NCBI GenBank assembly: GCA_029204225.1
Contig: CM055095.1
Location: forward strand, 12,734,399-12,798,398
Source: Diphasiastrum complanatum
Taxonomy: Eukaryota > Streptophyta > Lycopodiopsida > Lycopodiales > Lycopodiaceae
Length of the DNA: 64,000 nt
Direction of reading: 5' to 3'
How positions within the stretch are numbered: position 1 is the first letter of the stretch; every line of letters starts with the position of its first letter. Position numbers and translations under genes: made by a program. A model generated the notes under the pieces. It was given only the letters and a program-made list of their open reading frames with translations, was not told the origin of the DNA and searched no databases. This document shows positions 41,801 through 51,008 of this stretch, piece after piece.

Positions 41801-44800
41801 CGTCGCTGAATGTTTTGCGCTGTTATACGCAAACTCAATCATTGGAAGGTACCTTTCCCAATCCGACTGTCTGCTGGAAACATATGCACGAAGCATATCT
41901 TCCATAGACTAGTTCGTCCTTTCAGGCTGACCATCCGATTCTGGATCATCTGTAGACCCTAGACTTAAAGTGGTCTCCAATTTCTCAAAGACCGCTTGCC
42001 AGAATTTGCCAGTGAACTTAGAATCCCGATCACGAACAATGTCATTCGACAAACCAAGCAACCTGAATAACTTTTCCACAAAAAGCTGAGCAAGTTCAAA
42101 AGCTTTGACAGACATCCTGGTTGAAATGAATTGCGCCATTTTGGTTAGTCTGTCAACTATAACCCAAATAGCATCATTTTGCTTCCCCGTTCGAGGTAGC
42201 CAACAAGCTAGGCCATTATAAATGGCTAACTCATGAGCTTCTCCTAGCTGCATCAAATATTCACCGTAACTTGTGATAGGTCCCAGTGTGTCGGCTGAGG
42301 TCTTGGTAACTCCCATGTCATCACAATCAATGGCTCATATGTGTAGCGGTCAGTAGTATCATGAAAATCTACCTGTTATGCAGCTGTCTCGGCGTTAAAA
42401 TCACCAGTAAGAAGAACATACCCTCGATATGAGAATCTGACAATGTCTGTGGAGAGATCAGTGAATGGAGAGCCAATGCCCTCTACATAAGAAGACTTTG
42501 GAGGGAAGTAGCACGCAACGATGAAGAGATCCTTGGCCAATCCAATATCGCATCCTATGAGGTGGACCCAGATATATTGTGCATACTCATCATGTTTGAT
42601 GAACTCTATGATCGAATATAGTGACTCTCTGTATAAACATGCGATCCCACTTGAACCTCTGCTGCTTGTGGCCTGTGTATACTAAATCCCACATGTAACT
42701 TGAGAATGTAGGTAGTGCTCTGATTTGGCTCTCATGGGTCTCCATAAAGAATAGAATATCTCTACTTGTGATGAAATCTATAAGGTCGCTAGCAGAAGAT
42801 GAAGGTATATACCATTACAATTCCAAAATCCAATAGGTACTTTTATTTTTGCCTAAGTGTGAACACGTCATAATTGTAAATTGTAAATATTGAAATGGCT
42901 CACGAGTCACGCTTGCTTATGGTGTTTTGTAAGAAAATGTAAATAGCAGATTTTTGGTAACTTGTTGACTTGCTTGTATTTATGTGATGCTTTCATAGCT
43001 TAGCTCTAGATCAGCTGTGGCTCTATTTGTAACTTGGTATCAGAGCACTTTCCTGATTGCTGAATTTTAGATCTGATTTTCTGATTGGGTGCCCATTTTC
43101 CTTGCTGATTTTTCTCTCTTTGCTGAGGGCTTTCGTCTCTTTGCTTCAGCAACATTCAGCACAGTTTGGGTGGGGACCAGCTCCTATCAAAGCATTTTCC
43201 TTGGCGGAGCTTTAGCAGATAGTTAGCGGAAGTACTTCCGCTAAATTTGGCGGCCGGAATTTTTTTTTTTTTTTTTGGGCAGATTATTTCCGACGCTCAA
43301 GTTCCAACCCTCTATCACCCATTTCCAGCTTGTTTGCAGGCTCTCCAGCGCCCAATTCCCTCATCTCTTTCGTCCGTTCCTCCTTCCTTTTTCAGCCCTC
43401 TTTCCACTTTTGTTTGCAGGCTGTCCAGCCGCTTCATACTTGTCACTTTCGTCCGTTTTTGTCTCCGTTTGCAGCCATTTTTCACACCTTGTTTGCAGGC
43501 TGTCCATCGCCTATCCTCAACCAAATTTCACGAAATTCCGACTCCGTTTGATACTCCAATTTGTCACTTGCCTCCTGGCTGTCCAGCGCATTTTTACAGC
43601 CTTCATTTTCACTTTTTTTCATTTGCTGATTGCTGTCCTTTCTTAGTTGTGACAATAGTGGTTTTAATAGACTAATTTGGGGTGACGACAAGAGTCCGCT
43701 CTCTCAAGTTTTCGTCTATTTCTTCCACTATCATTATGGCACATTCACCTACCCCAAGTGAGACTACTCAAGAAACCTTATCCGATCAGTTTCGTCGCAT
43801 GGATGAGACCCTTTATGGCCTCGTTCTTCGCTTCGATACCGTTATGACCGGCTTTGCTACTATGCAGTGGCAGATTGATTCTTTACAGCCTCATGGTCCT
43901 GGTAAAGCTCCTGTTTTTCCTTCATTTGGGACTCCCCCCCCCATTTGGATTTCCATCTTCCTCTGCTAGTCAGCCTGGTGGTGGACCGTTCATTCCACCT
44001 AATCCATCTCCTGGTTTCTTTTCACGTCCCCCACTTCCTGAGCCACACTTTGCTCGAGACTTTCGTGATAGGGTACAACTTGCCACCTATTCCGGTTCCT
44101 CTGACGGGAACTTATTAGAGAATTGGTTTGCTAAGCTTGACACATATTTTCAGATCTACCCTAAGACTGATCCTCAGAAGATCCAGTTGGCTGCTTTACA
44201 TTTAGATGGACGCGCCGCCACGTGGTGGCGAGTTTATAGAGCTGATCCTGATCGGGAAGGGCTCCCTTTATGGCATACTTTTCGCTGTGACCTCCGTCAT
44301 GCTATGATTGACCCTCAGTGGCTTGACCGCCAACGTGATACATTCTGTAGTCTCACTCAGACCAGTGATCTTGCTTCTTATACAGATCAGTTTATGGAGC
44401 TTTCTTATCTTTTCACAGATCTACATCCCACTGAGCTTATTTCTCGTTACATTGCTGGTCTTCGTGGTGCTTTACGTTATGATGTTTCTTCCTTCCGTCC
44501 TCCCACACTTGTTGAGGCGATGTCTCTTGCCAGTACTTTACAGCATAAGTACTCTGACACTCTTCCTTCCCGCTTCTCCCGACCCCATCCTTCTGCTTCA
44601 TCTTTTCCCGCTGCGTCCACCCCTACACTTGCCCCTTCTGTTCCAGCTCTCTCCATTGTCCCTTCGTCTCCTCGTCCTCCGACTCCTCGACCTGCTTTTG
44701 TCCGACGTTACACGTCTGCAGAGTTCGCTGACCTTCAGCAGCAGCGTCTTTGCTTTCGTTGTAAGAGTCCTGACCATTTTGCCCGTGATTGCCGTCAGCC

Positions 44801-47800
44801 TCTCCCTACTACTACTGCACAGTTTCCCTACTTATAGCCAAGAGGAAGCCCCAAAAGGAAGCCCTACTGGGAGGGATAATAGTGCGCCCTCCAAGAAGGC
44901 CCCCACTCTCCAGTAATATGTCCAAATGGCCTAATAATGAATAATAAGGCCAAAGGCCAACCAAATAGTCTAAGTGTCACTAATGAATAAAAAAGGGCCC
45001 AAGGCCTGCTTATGCATAAAGTAAAGTAAACGTAAATGGATGCGGCGAATGTAATGAGTCGAGTCCATAACTCTCCCTGGCACAAAAGAAAAAGACTCAA
45101 CTACCGAAAAGAAACTGGATCAAGTAGCAGCAAGCCCTGGTGCATCAACAACTAGAACAACATCGGATGTAGAGGAATATAGTGACTCTCTGTATAAACA
45201 TGCGATCCCACCTGAACCTCTGCTGCTCGTGGATCTCGCCTTTGTCCTGTGTATACTAAATCCCACATGTAACTTGAGAATGTAGGTAGTGCTCTAATTT
45301 GGCTCTCATGGGTCTCCAGAAAGAATAGAATATCTCTACTTGTGATGAAATCTATCAGGTCGCTAGTAGTAGATGAAGGTGTATACCATTACCATTTTAA
45401 ACTCCAATAGGTACTTTTATTTTTGCCTAAGTGTGAACACGTCAGAATTGTAAATTGTAAATATTGAAATGGCTCACGAGTCATGCCTGCTTATGGTGTT
45501 TTGTAAGAAAATGTAAATAGCAGATTTTTGGTAACTTGTTGACTTGCTTGTATTTGGTATAGGGTACTGGTTCTATTTAGAGGCTGCTGGACCGACCTCC
45601 TAAAAAGTAGGAGTTGACTGGTCAACGGGACGTGTGTCATATGCTCATTGGGACACTTGGTCTAGTGCATGAGTGGCACGGGACGGTCCTCCTACTTGCT
45701 TGCCAATGTGTCAGGGTACTGCCAATTTTGTGTCGACGTTAGGAAAGGGTCAGGGTTAAGTGGGTGCTTGAGGATTATGACATTTCTCATCGTACTAGCC
45801 TCTTGACGCTACATTGTAGTCTTGAACATGGAGTTTCTTAAGGTGGTGGCGTGTTGGGGAAAGAGAGATGCAGCAATGTGAAAGTTCAACGCAAAAGGTT
45901 GGTTATTAGTTTCCAAGACTGCAGGAGTTGGCAGAGAACAGAAACGGGGAACGTATGTACCTCGGGAATTGATACGCTTCTGAGGCACGGGAATTGGGGA
46001 ACGGGGAAAAATATATATTCTAAGAAGTAGAAACAAAAAGTATAGTACTAGTTCTTTAGAACAAAGTTTAAGCATAAATTTATAGATAGTATGTAAACTG
46101 GGAGGGAAAAAATAGGCCTGGCAAGTGAAAAACTTGGGCCAGAATCGAAAAAAATTGGTCTTAAACCTGGAGCTGCGCATTCCCCCTTCAATGGAAACAT
46201 TCCCCCACATACCTATGTGGAGGGCAGGTGGGAACGGAGTTTCCCTTCATGTGGTTGGTGGAAGATATCCAAGACATGAGCGGACTAGAAATTAGAGTGA
46301 AAATCAAAACTTTTTTGAGGGTATGGATTGCTGCACAAGGTTTGGAGATGTCTGTGGGTTGTTGTAGACGTCATACTTGTAGAAAGAACTGGATATGGAC
46401 TTGAAACTCAGAACCCCTTGGACAAGACTGGCATACATGCCAGGTCTTCCAAAAACTCTTAGAAAACAATGAAAGGCCTGCATAGATTGGAATAGCTGTC
46501 TACTTATCAGATACATTGCATGGTTTGGAATTCGCAAGATGGAAAGGACTGGATAAATTTGTTCTTGTGGGAATTGAATCATTTGGGCATAAACTCAACC
46601 GGTTGCTTCTACCTGTTGTAGTTGCTGGAGAATGCACTCAAAGTGCTGAATTGCAAAGTCAGTTTTCAAAGCCCTGTGCTATGGCCATGGTGCTTTTCAG
46701 TGGCAACACTATCACAAAAAAGCATTATGGCCACCAAAGGGCTTTGAAGATTGGTTACCTAATTTCTGTACTTTGTGTGTGGACAGGTGCACATACATAG
46801 TCTTGTGGGCTGAAAATGTGACAAAGCCCTTGTTTATTCTGGATAATGTTTGTTTCATTCTTTTTTTTCAAAGTTCTTCTGAATCATAGAGAGAGAAGTA
46901 TTGGCCTCTTTCACATGAACCACACTATCTACCAATAGAGATAATTTTTTTTTCAAATCATTGCATTTTCTGAGTACCTACAATCTCTTTTCGTGGGGTA
47001 ACTTTGGTATTGAAGTAATGTCAAATGTGTTTTGGGGAGGGCATCTTACACTTTCCTTTGGTTGTGCGGCCTGCCCATAGCGATGCAGAATTTAGGTTGA
47101 ATCAGAGCTTCAGTCTGATATCTAGATTGTGAAGTCCACTTTCATGTAGCCACATATTTACTTGATAAGCCTTTGTGGACTGCATAATTTCAATACGTGA
47201 GGATATGTTTTGCTGGTAAATTGCAGTTGGAGTTCCACGATTGCTTATCAGCTCTTCATGTCATGGCCTCAGGGCTTGCAGAACTTTTCCTTTTTATAGG
47301 AGTTTTGTTATTTTCAGCAGGATCTTGTTACTTCCTTTTGTGTACACTTTGTCTAACTATCTTGAAGACTATATTCATTGCATGTTTCAATTTGCCACTG
47401 AGCCCTGTGGGAAGCTCCTAGTTTGTCATGAGGGGGGGAGGGAGAACAAAAGTGACATCAGTCTTCACGGCCAGTGAGTGTTGACACCTTTGAAGGCTTT
47501 CTACAGAGAATTAGTGTTTCAGGTTACTTTTCAGCAAGTGTATTAGAAACAGGCATACCGACTTTGAATGCTTTGTTTGAATAAATGCTTAGGTGTAGTT
47601 AACTTCTCTGTTCCGTGTAAAAGGGTTGCTTATATCATGTATTGCAGGTTGCATGTGCATTCATTGGTTCTCTTGGGGCACTTTATAGCGGTGTGCTGGT
47701 AGTACACTTAGCATTGGCTCTTTTTGCACTTGTTGCAATTGAAAGTGGTAGTCAAACCCTCGGAAGGACGTATGCAGGACTGCTAGGCTGTGCAGTGCTT

Positions 47801-48561
47801 CTTGATATTGCTTGGTTCATGATTTTTACATATGAAATAAGGTACATGACTATATCTCTTGTGGCTGTGAGTTTGTGCTTGCTGTGTAGCAAAAAGCATT
47901 AACAAAGTTTTTAGGTGAAGATTATGTTGATGCTTGTTCAAGGGCTTTATATGGTTAGCTCACAACTTTGAACATTGCAAGAATTCTTCTTTCTGTTTGT
48001 TAGGCGTTCTGTCCTGACATTGTTTTCCATGTATACAGGTTTGCAAATAAAGATAATATTTTTGGAAAATTCTCAGTTATTTCCTTGAGGCTTGTGCTTT
48101 GGATGCAATTTGTTGGATTTGCAGTCCGGATACTGTCATCTTTTTTGTGGGTACAGATGTATCATTTAGGTGCATCCAATAATGAGGAAGCATTATATCA
48201 GCCTTTAGACTTTGAAGGAAGAGCTAGATCAGTCGATTTTACTCCTGAGTCAAGCCCCACTTCTATCCGGCAAAGTTCTTTGAGCGATGAGGTCCTAGCA
48301 GGTTCAATCTACAATCCTGCTTATTATGCTTCACTCTTTCAATCAGCTCAAGGGCCATACCTTGGTACAAAGGTGAGCATCTACAAGGTTATCAATCTAA
48401 ATTCGTGAAATAAGCAAAAGACTGATTTCAGTTTTTTTTCTTTTCAATGACATCAGAATCCAAATGTTTTGAAATGTTGCTCCTTATCAGCTCAGCAAGA
48501 GTTACAAAGATTTCTTAAACAATATCAAGGCTCAAAAAGTTTCATGTGGTTTCTCAAGTAG
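38869..48561 (+). CDS. AGTRAP-like multi-pass membrane protein, four exons
   Basis: Exons 38869-38964, 47648-47841, 48039-48372 and 48457-48561 join with GT..AG introns in phases 0, 2 and 0 to give 242 residues ending TAG. An in-frame TAA four codons before the ATG supports the start. Exon 1 begins MMRCWIDLADIKAWFQSYDR. Hydrophobic segments lie at about 24-47, 48-63, 74-96 and 108-139, the second continuing into a short loop GSQTLGRT. A charged/serine-rich tail (142-242) includes DFTPESSPTSIRQSSLSDE. Segments 3-4 and the following YQPLD resemble the angiotensin II receptor-associated protein family by layout, including LLDI in helix 3. In plants such proteins are conserved but uncharacterised, so the role is unknown and an endomembrane location is only inferred. 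The frame is intact despite an 8.7 kb first intron. The last exon is short and is the least certain. Confidence 0.8.
40425..40754 (-). mobile_element. Solo copia-type LTR
   Basis: On the minus strand it begins TGTTAGGAATTAATGTTTAT and matches the LTR at 62015-62335 over most of its length. Shared words include GATACCCCTTAATGAT, GCATGTAGGTGGG and AGATTAGGATCT. No primer site or coding DNA of that family adjoins either side. The inner end is less certain than the TG end. Confidence 0.75.
40755..41163 (-). mobile_element. 3' LTR of a Ty3/gypsy element (partial)
   Basis: Minus strand: a polypurine tract (AAGGCGGAGGGAA, about 41164-41176) is followed at 41163 by TGTTAGGGACCCAAATCC, a typical gypsy LTR start. 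Its far end is cut by the copia-type LTR. It belongs with the integrase just upstream on the same strand. Confidence 0.6.
41300..42187 (-). mobile_element. Ty3/gypsy integrase core and C-terminal domain
   Basis: Minus-strand reading starts abruptly at LPRTGKQNDAIWVIVDRLTK. It has DRDSKFTGKFW (second catalytic Asp), a damaged SDGQPERTN block with the catalytic Glu, the WERYLPMIEFAYNSAKHSAT block and TLMYGFQPRAP. The C-terminal region has GDWVYLKVP and LSPRYVGPFRI, ending in a chromo-like stretch VFHISRLKEQLG. One stop (near 41906) and one frame change (near 41500) disrupt it. The zinc domain and the first catalytic Asp are absent. Confidence 0.88.
42188..42850 (-). mobile_element. LINE endonuclease fragment fused to the gypsy integrase
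   Basis: The minus strand encodes, in shifting frames, the same endonuclease as the LINE at 51 kb. Readable blocks are DILFFMETHESQIRALPTF, GSSGIACLYRESLYSI, LAKDLFIVACYFPPKS, LLTGDFNAE and GVTKTSADTLGPITSYGEYL, then GEAHELAIYNGLACW. The last block runs in frame directly into gypsy LPRTGKQND. The fragment therefore ends exactly at the chimeric junction. Confidence 0.85.
42614..42975. repeat. Left copy of a ~370 bp direct repeat
   Basis: Nearly identical to 45175-45556, from GAATATAGTGACTCTCTG to GTTGACTTGCTTGTATTT. The right copy has a short insertion (ATCTCGCCTTTGTC) absent here. The first 235 bp are antisense LINE endonuclease. Confidence 0.85.
43035..43046 (+). other. Primer binding site (tRNA-iMet)
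   Basis: Exact TGGTATCAGAGC, preceded by TATTTGTAACT. It marks the end of a 5' LTR and the start of the element carrying the gag at 43735. Confidence 0.7.
43331..43590 (+). repeat. Tandem repeat in gypsy leader, ~80 bp period
   Basis: TGTTTGCAGGCTSTCCAGC-like words begin at about 43331, 43411 and 43490, and a shortened form (TGGCTGTCCAGCGC) at about 43575. The intervening CACTTTCGTCCGTT-like words also repeat. It lies between primer site and gag, so it is leader sequence. Confidence 0.6.
43735..44837 (+). mobile_element. Ty3/gypsy gag
   Basis: Starts MAHSPTPSETTQETLSDQFR. The frame changes at a C run near 43931-43943, then continues as one open frame to TAG 44837. The capsid core is clear: VQLATYSGSSDGNLLENWF, AALHLDGRAATWWR and DLASYTDQFMELSYL. 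After a Pro/Ser-rich linker comes a zinc knuckle CFRCKSPDHFARDC. No protease or RT follows, so this is a gag-only remnant. Only the homopolymer shift and the missing pol spoil it. Confidence 0.9.
45175..45556. repeat. Right copy of the ~370 bp direct repeat
   Basis: Copy of 42614-42975, about 2.56 kb away in the same orientation, with a few percent of differences by eye. It may be a truncated 3' LTR of the gag element, since the left copy leads into its primer site. Confidence 0.85.
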
Positions 48562-49225
48562 TCAAACATGGAAATTTACCAGCTTCTGTATAGCTGCTCT
48601 ACATGATCAGGTTGTTGTAGGAAGATCAAAGATATGATAAGGGCTTTGGCAAGTGAAGTCGAATGACTTATTAGGCTCTTTGAGGTTTGTTTCTCAATGT
48701 TAGATAATGTACATCGCTATTCTACATGCAATAGAACGTAAAGATCTTCATCAGTTTTGATAGATCGCCATGTACAATGTCGCCTAGTGGACTCCTTTTT
48801 TGCGTGCAACAATCAGCTTCATAAAGCACTGGTTATGACATGCTGCAAAGCGAAGTACTGACAACCATTTTAGAGGACACTTGGGTCCCTATTACATGTG
48901 CAACACTGTGACAGGAATGCTTATGCATTTGTTGCTCTGCTTGTGTGCAGAGAATTCAACATATTTTTTTATCTGAGCTAGAGGATGTTATGCATTTTCC
49001 AAGCCCATAGCACATCATTGGCCAGAAGAAAGCAGAAAGCGCTTTCGCCAAGCTAAGAAAAGAAAAAGAAGCAGCAAAATACAAGAATGCCTGGCCCTAG
49101 GCTATGCTTCATATAAACCAACTGAATAATTAATGGTATGGTAAATTTGCCATGAAAATTAAAGCTTAAAAAATGGATAATCACATAAGTGAGACTGTTA
49201 ATTGTACTGCATATCCCTACTGGGC
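48562..49225. other. 3' flank of the AGTRAP-like gene, no gene seen
   Basis: Probable 3' UTR followed by intergenic DNA. No clear polyadenylation signal. Confidence 0.4.
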
Positions 49226-49332
49226 AAGTCAAGTCAGTTTTTTCACAGCAGACCATAATAGGCAAGGTGTTCTGCTTTCTGAACTGCCCCTTTCTGCTCC
49301 CCAGCTCTGCTGTGAAAAAACTGACTTGACTT
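49226..49332. repeat. Perfect 27-bp inverted repeat with 53-nt loop
   Basis: The arm at 49226-49252 (beginning AAGTCAAGTCAGTTTTTTC) is the exact reverse complement of 49306-49332. It would form a strong hairpin in single-stranded DNA or RNA. It sits about 500 bp upstream of LINE ORF1. Confidence 0.9.
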
Positions 49333-49362
49333 TCTGTATCCCTTTCTTCTTGAAATCTGTGC

Positions 49363-49369
49363 CCCCCCC

Positions 49370-49400
<31 letters not shown>

Positions 49401-49402
49401 CC
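49363..49402. repeat. Poly-C followed by (CT)n
   Basis: About 18 C in a row run into a CT array. Length is likely to vary between reads. Confidence 0.95.
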
Positions 49403-49847
49403 CCACAGCCATTGCTCTCTCCCCGGAATGGCTTCCATCGCTGATCATCGCTACTGCTTCCATCCGCTGATCATCGCTGGGCATCTGCTTCCATCGCTGG
49501 GCTACTGCACTGATGATGCCTACTGCTCGCTGACTCCATCTTCTTCTACTCCTCATCCTACTCCATCGCTGCATTTATGGAGTTCTTTATGGGTCAAAGA
49601 AAGATGCCCTCGCTGATCCATTATCTGCCTTGCTGACACAGCCATTGCTGATCCTCCCACAGCTATCGCTGATCCTCCCACAGCCATCGCTCTTCAAGAA
49701 TTCTATCCTAAGCTGATGAAGATAAAAATGAGGTGGCCCTGATCGCTCCTTACACAAAACCAAATCAGCCAAGAAGTTGATAATTCAAGCGGTTCTAAAA
49801 GAATAATCACATTCCTTCTGACCTTTTGAAGTATTCGTTTTCACCAT

Positions 49848-51004
49848 ATGGCGCCCCCTCTCTCCCGGGCTGCTGCTCGCAGGACCCCCCTACCCCCTCG
49901 CTCCCCTACCCCACTCCCCCCCCCTCGCTGCCACCTCCCCCGCCGCTGCTGCCACCTCATCCTGCTCCCCAGCTGATGCTGCCATCGCGCTCCCTCCCAC
50001 GCTCCCTCCCATCGCTGTTGCTGAGGTTGTCTCCCCCATCGATGTTGCCCTCGCTTTCTCCCATCGCTGCTTCTGATGCTCCCTCGCTCTCTACCTCGCT
50101 CTCCACCTCAGTGCTGGAGCTGGCTGATGATGTGACAGCCATGCAGACAGCGCTGCCTGTGGCTACCACGGCACCCCCCTCCACCTCTTCTTTCTCATCT
50201 CTCTCATCTCCTTCTGCCCCTCCAGCTCTTTCATCCTCCTCCTCTTCCTCATCATCTTCACACCCATGCACAGTTCCTCCGGCTCCATCATCTACAGCAT
50301 CCATTCTTTACACTCCATCCAAATCAACGGAACTCTTTTCTTCTTGGGAAACTGACCAAATGCGAGCAGATTTCCAGTTCTTGAAGCAAGAACTTTCACA
50401 GTTGAAAGAGGTAATGGTCTCCTTACTAAAGGAGAAGAACCTGTTACAGTCCAAAGTTGCTTCATTAGAGCAAGCGATCAACACTAAGCAGGTTGCAGCC
50501 TCGGAATCAACCACCACCATGATACGGGAGCTTGAGAGTAAAATTGAGCAGCATAAAGATTCATGGGCAGCAGTCCTGAAGAAAGGCACCAAATCTAGTG
50601 CCCCCATTTCCTCATTTATCTCTGCCACCATTTCGGAAGAGCGGTCAAGGGAGCAAAAGGCCCATAACATCCGGGTTTGTGGGATACCGAACACACAAGA
50701 TGCCATTGCCGAAGCTACGAGATTTCTCGAGACCACTCTAGGACATGAGACAGATGGGCTAGATACAGCTTGGAGGACCACCAGAGATGCGGCTACACTC
50801 ATTATCCGTTTCACTTCCCTAGAGAGTCGCCGAGATGCTTTGCGGTGCAGAGCTAAGCTACGTGGCACCACTATCTATATGGATGACGACCTCACATATG
50901 GCGTAAGGCCTTTCAGGCAGCCCGTGAGTCTAGCAGATGAGTCATTTATCGAGATGGACGAATGCGCTTTCTTGATAGCGCTCCTAGCAGACCCCAGGTG
51001 CTAG
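49848..51004 (+). CDS. LINE (L1-like) ORF1 protein
   Basis: An open frame through 49826-51004 has no in-frame ATG near its 5' end. The first ATG (49848, MAPPLSRAAARR) is in another frame, and the C runs at 49885-49935 probably cause the shift. The readable protein has a Pro/Ser-rich N-terminal third. A coiled coil follows (about 170-250 of the open frame; FLKQELSQLKEVMVSLLKEK and KVASLEQAIN). An RRM-like/C-terminal domain as in L1 ORF1 comes last (HNIRVCGIPNTQDAIAEATR, AATLIIRFTSLESRRDALRC). It would be an RNA-binding nucleic-acid chaperone of the LINE particle, encoded directly upstream of the endonuclease. It ends TAG at 51004. Confidence 0.75.
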
Positions 51005-51008
51005 GGAT

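Larger units (their letters stand above)
38965..47647 (+). other. Intron 1 of the AGTRAP-like gene, 8683 bp, transposon-filled
   Basis: Begins GTGTGTTTTC after GTC CAG and ends TATTGCAG. It carries a copia-type LTR, a gypsy LTR plus integrase, a LINE endonuclease fragment, a gypsy gag and a ~370 bp direct repeat. Outside these (38965-40410 and 45557-47647) no gene is seen. ORFs at 46516-46800 and 47197-47421 lie inside and lack domains. A 14-bp palindrome GCGTTCCGGAACGC lies near 40336. Confidence 0.8.

Noticed and set aside
43247..43675. ORFs of 123-142 residues before the gypsy gag
   Set aside because: Leader tandem repeat with no start context or domain; real gag starts at 43735.
46516..46800. 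ORF of 94 residues as a possible exon of the membrane-protein gene
   Set aside because: Exon 1 at 38869 joins exon 2 at 47648 in phase without it, and it has no hydrophobic or family-like segment.
47197..47477. ORFs just upstream of exon 2 (hydrophobic)
   Set aside because: Stops separate them from exon 2; no ATG in phase with the acceptor; hydrophobicity comes from T-rich DNA.
49957..50871. Minus-strand ORFs of 115 and 187 residues
   Set aside because: Antisense shadows of LINE ORF1; Glu/Gly/Ser-rich composition mirrors the sense repeats.
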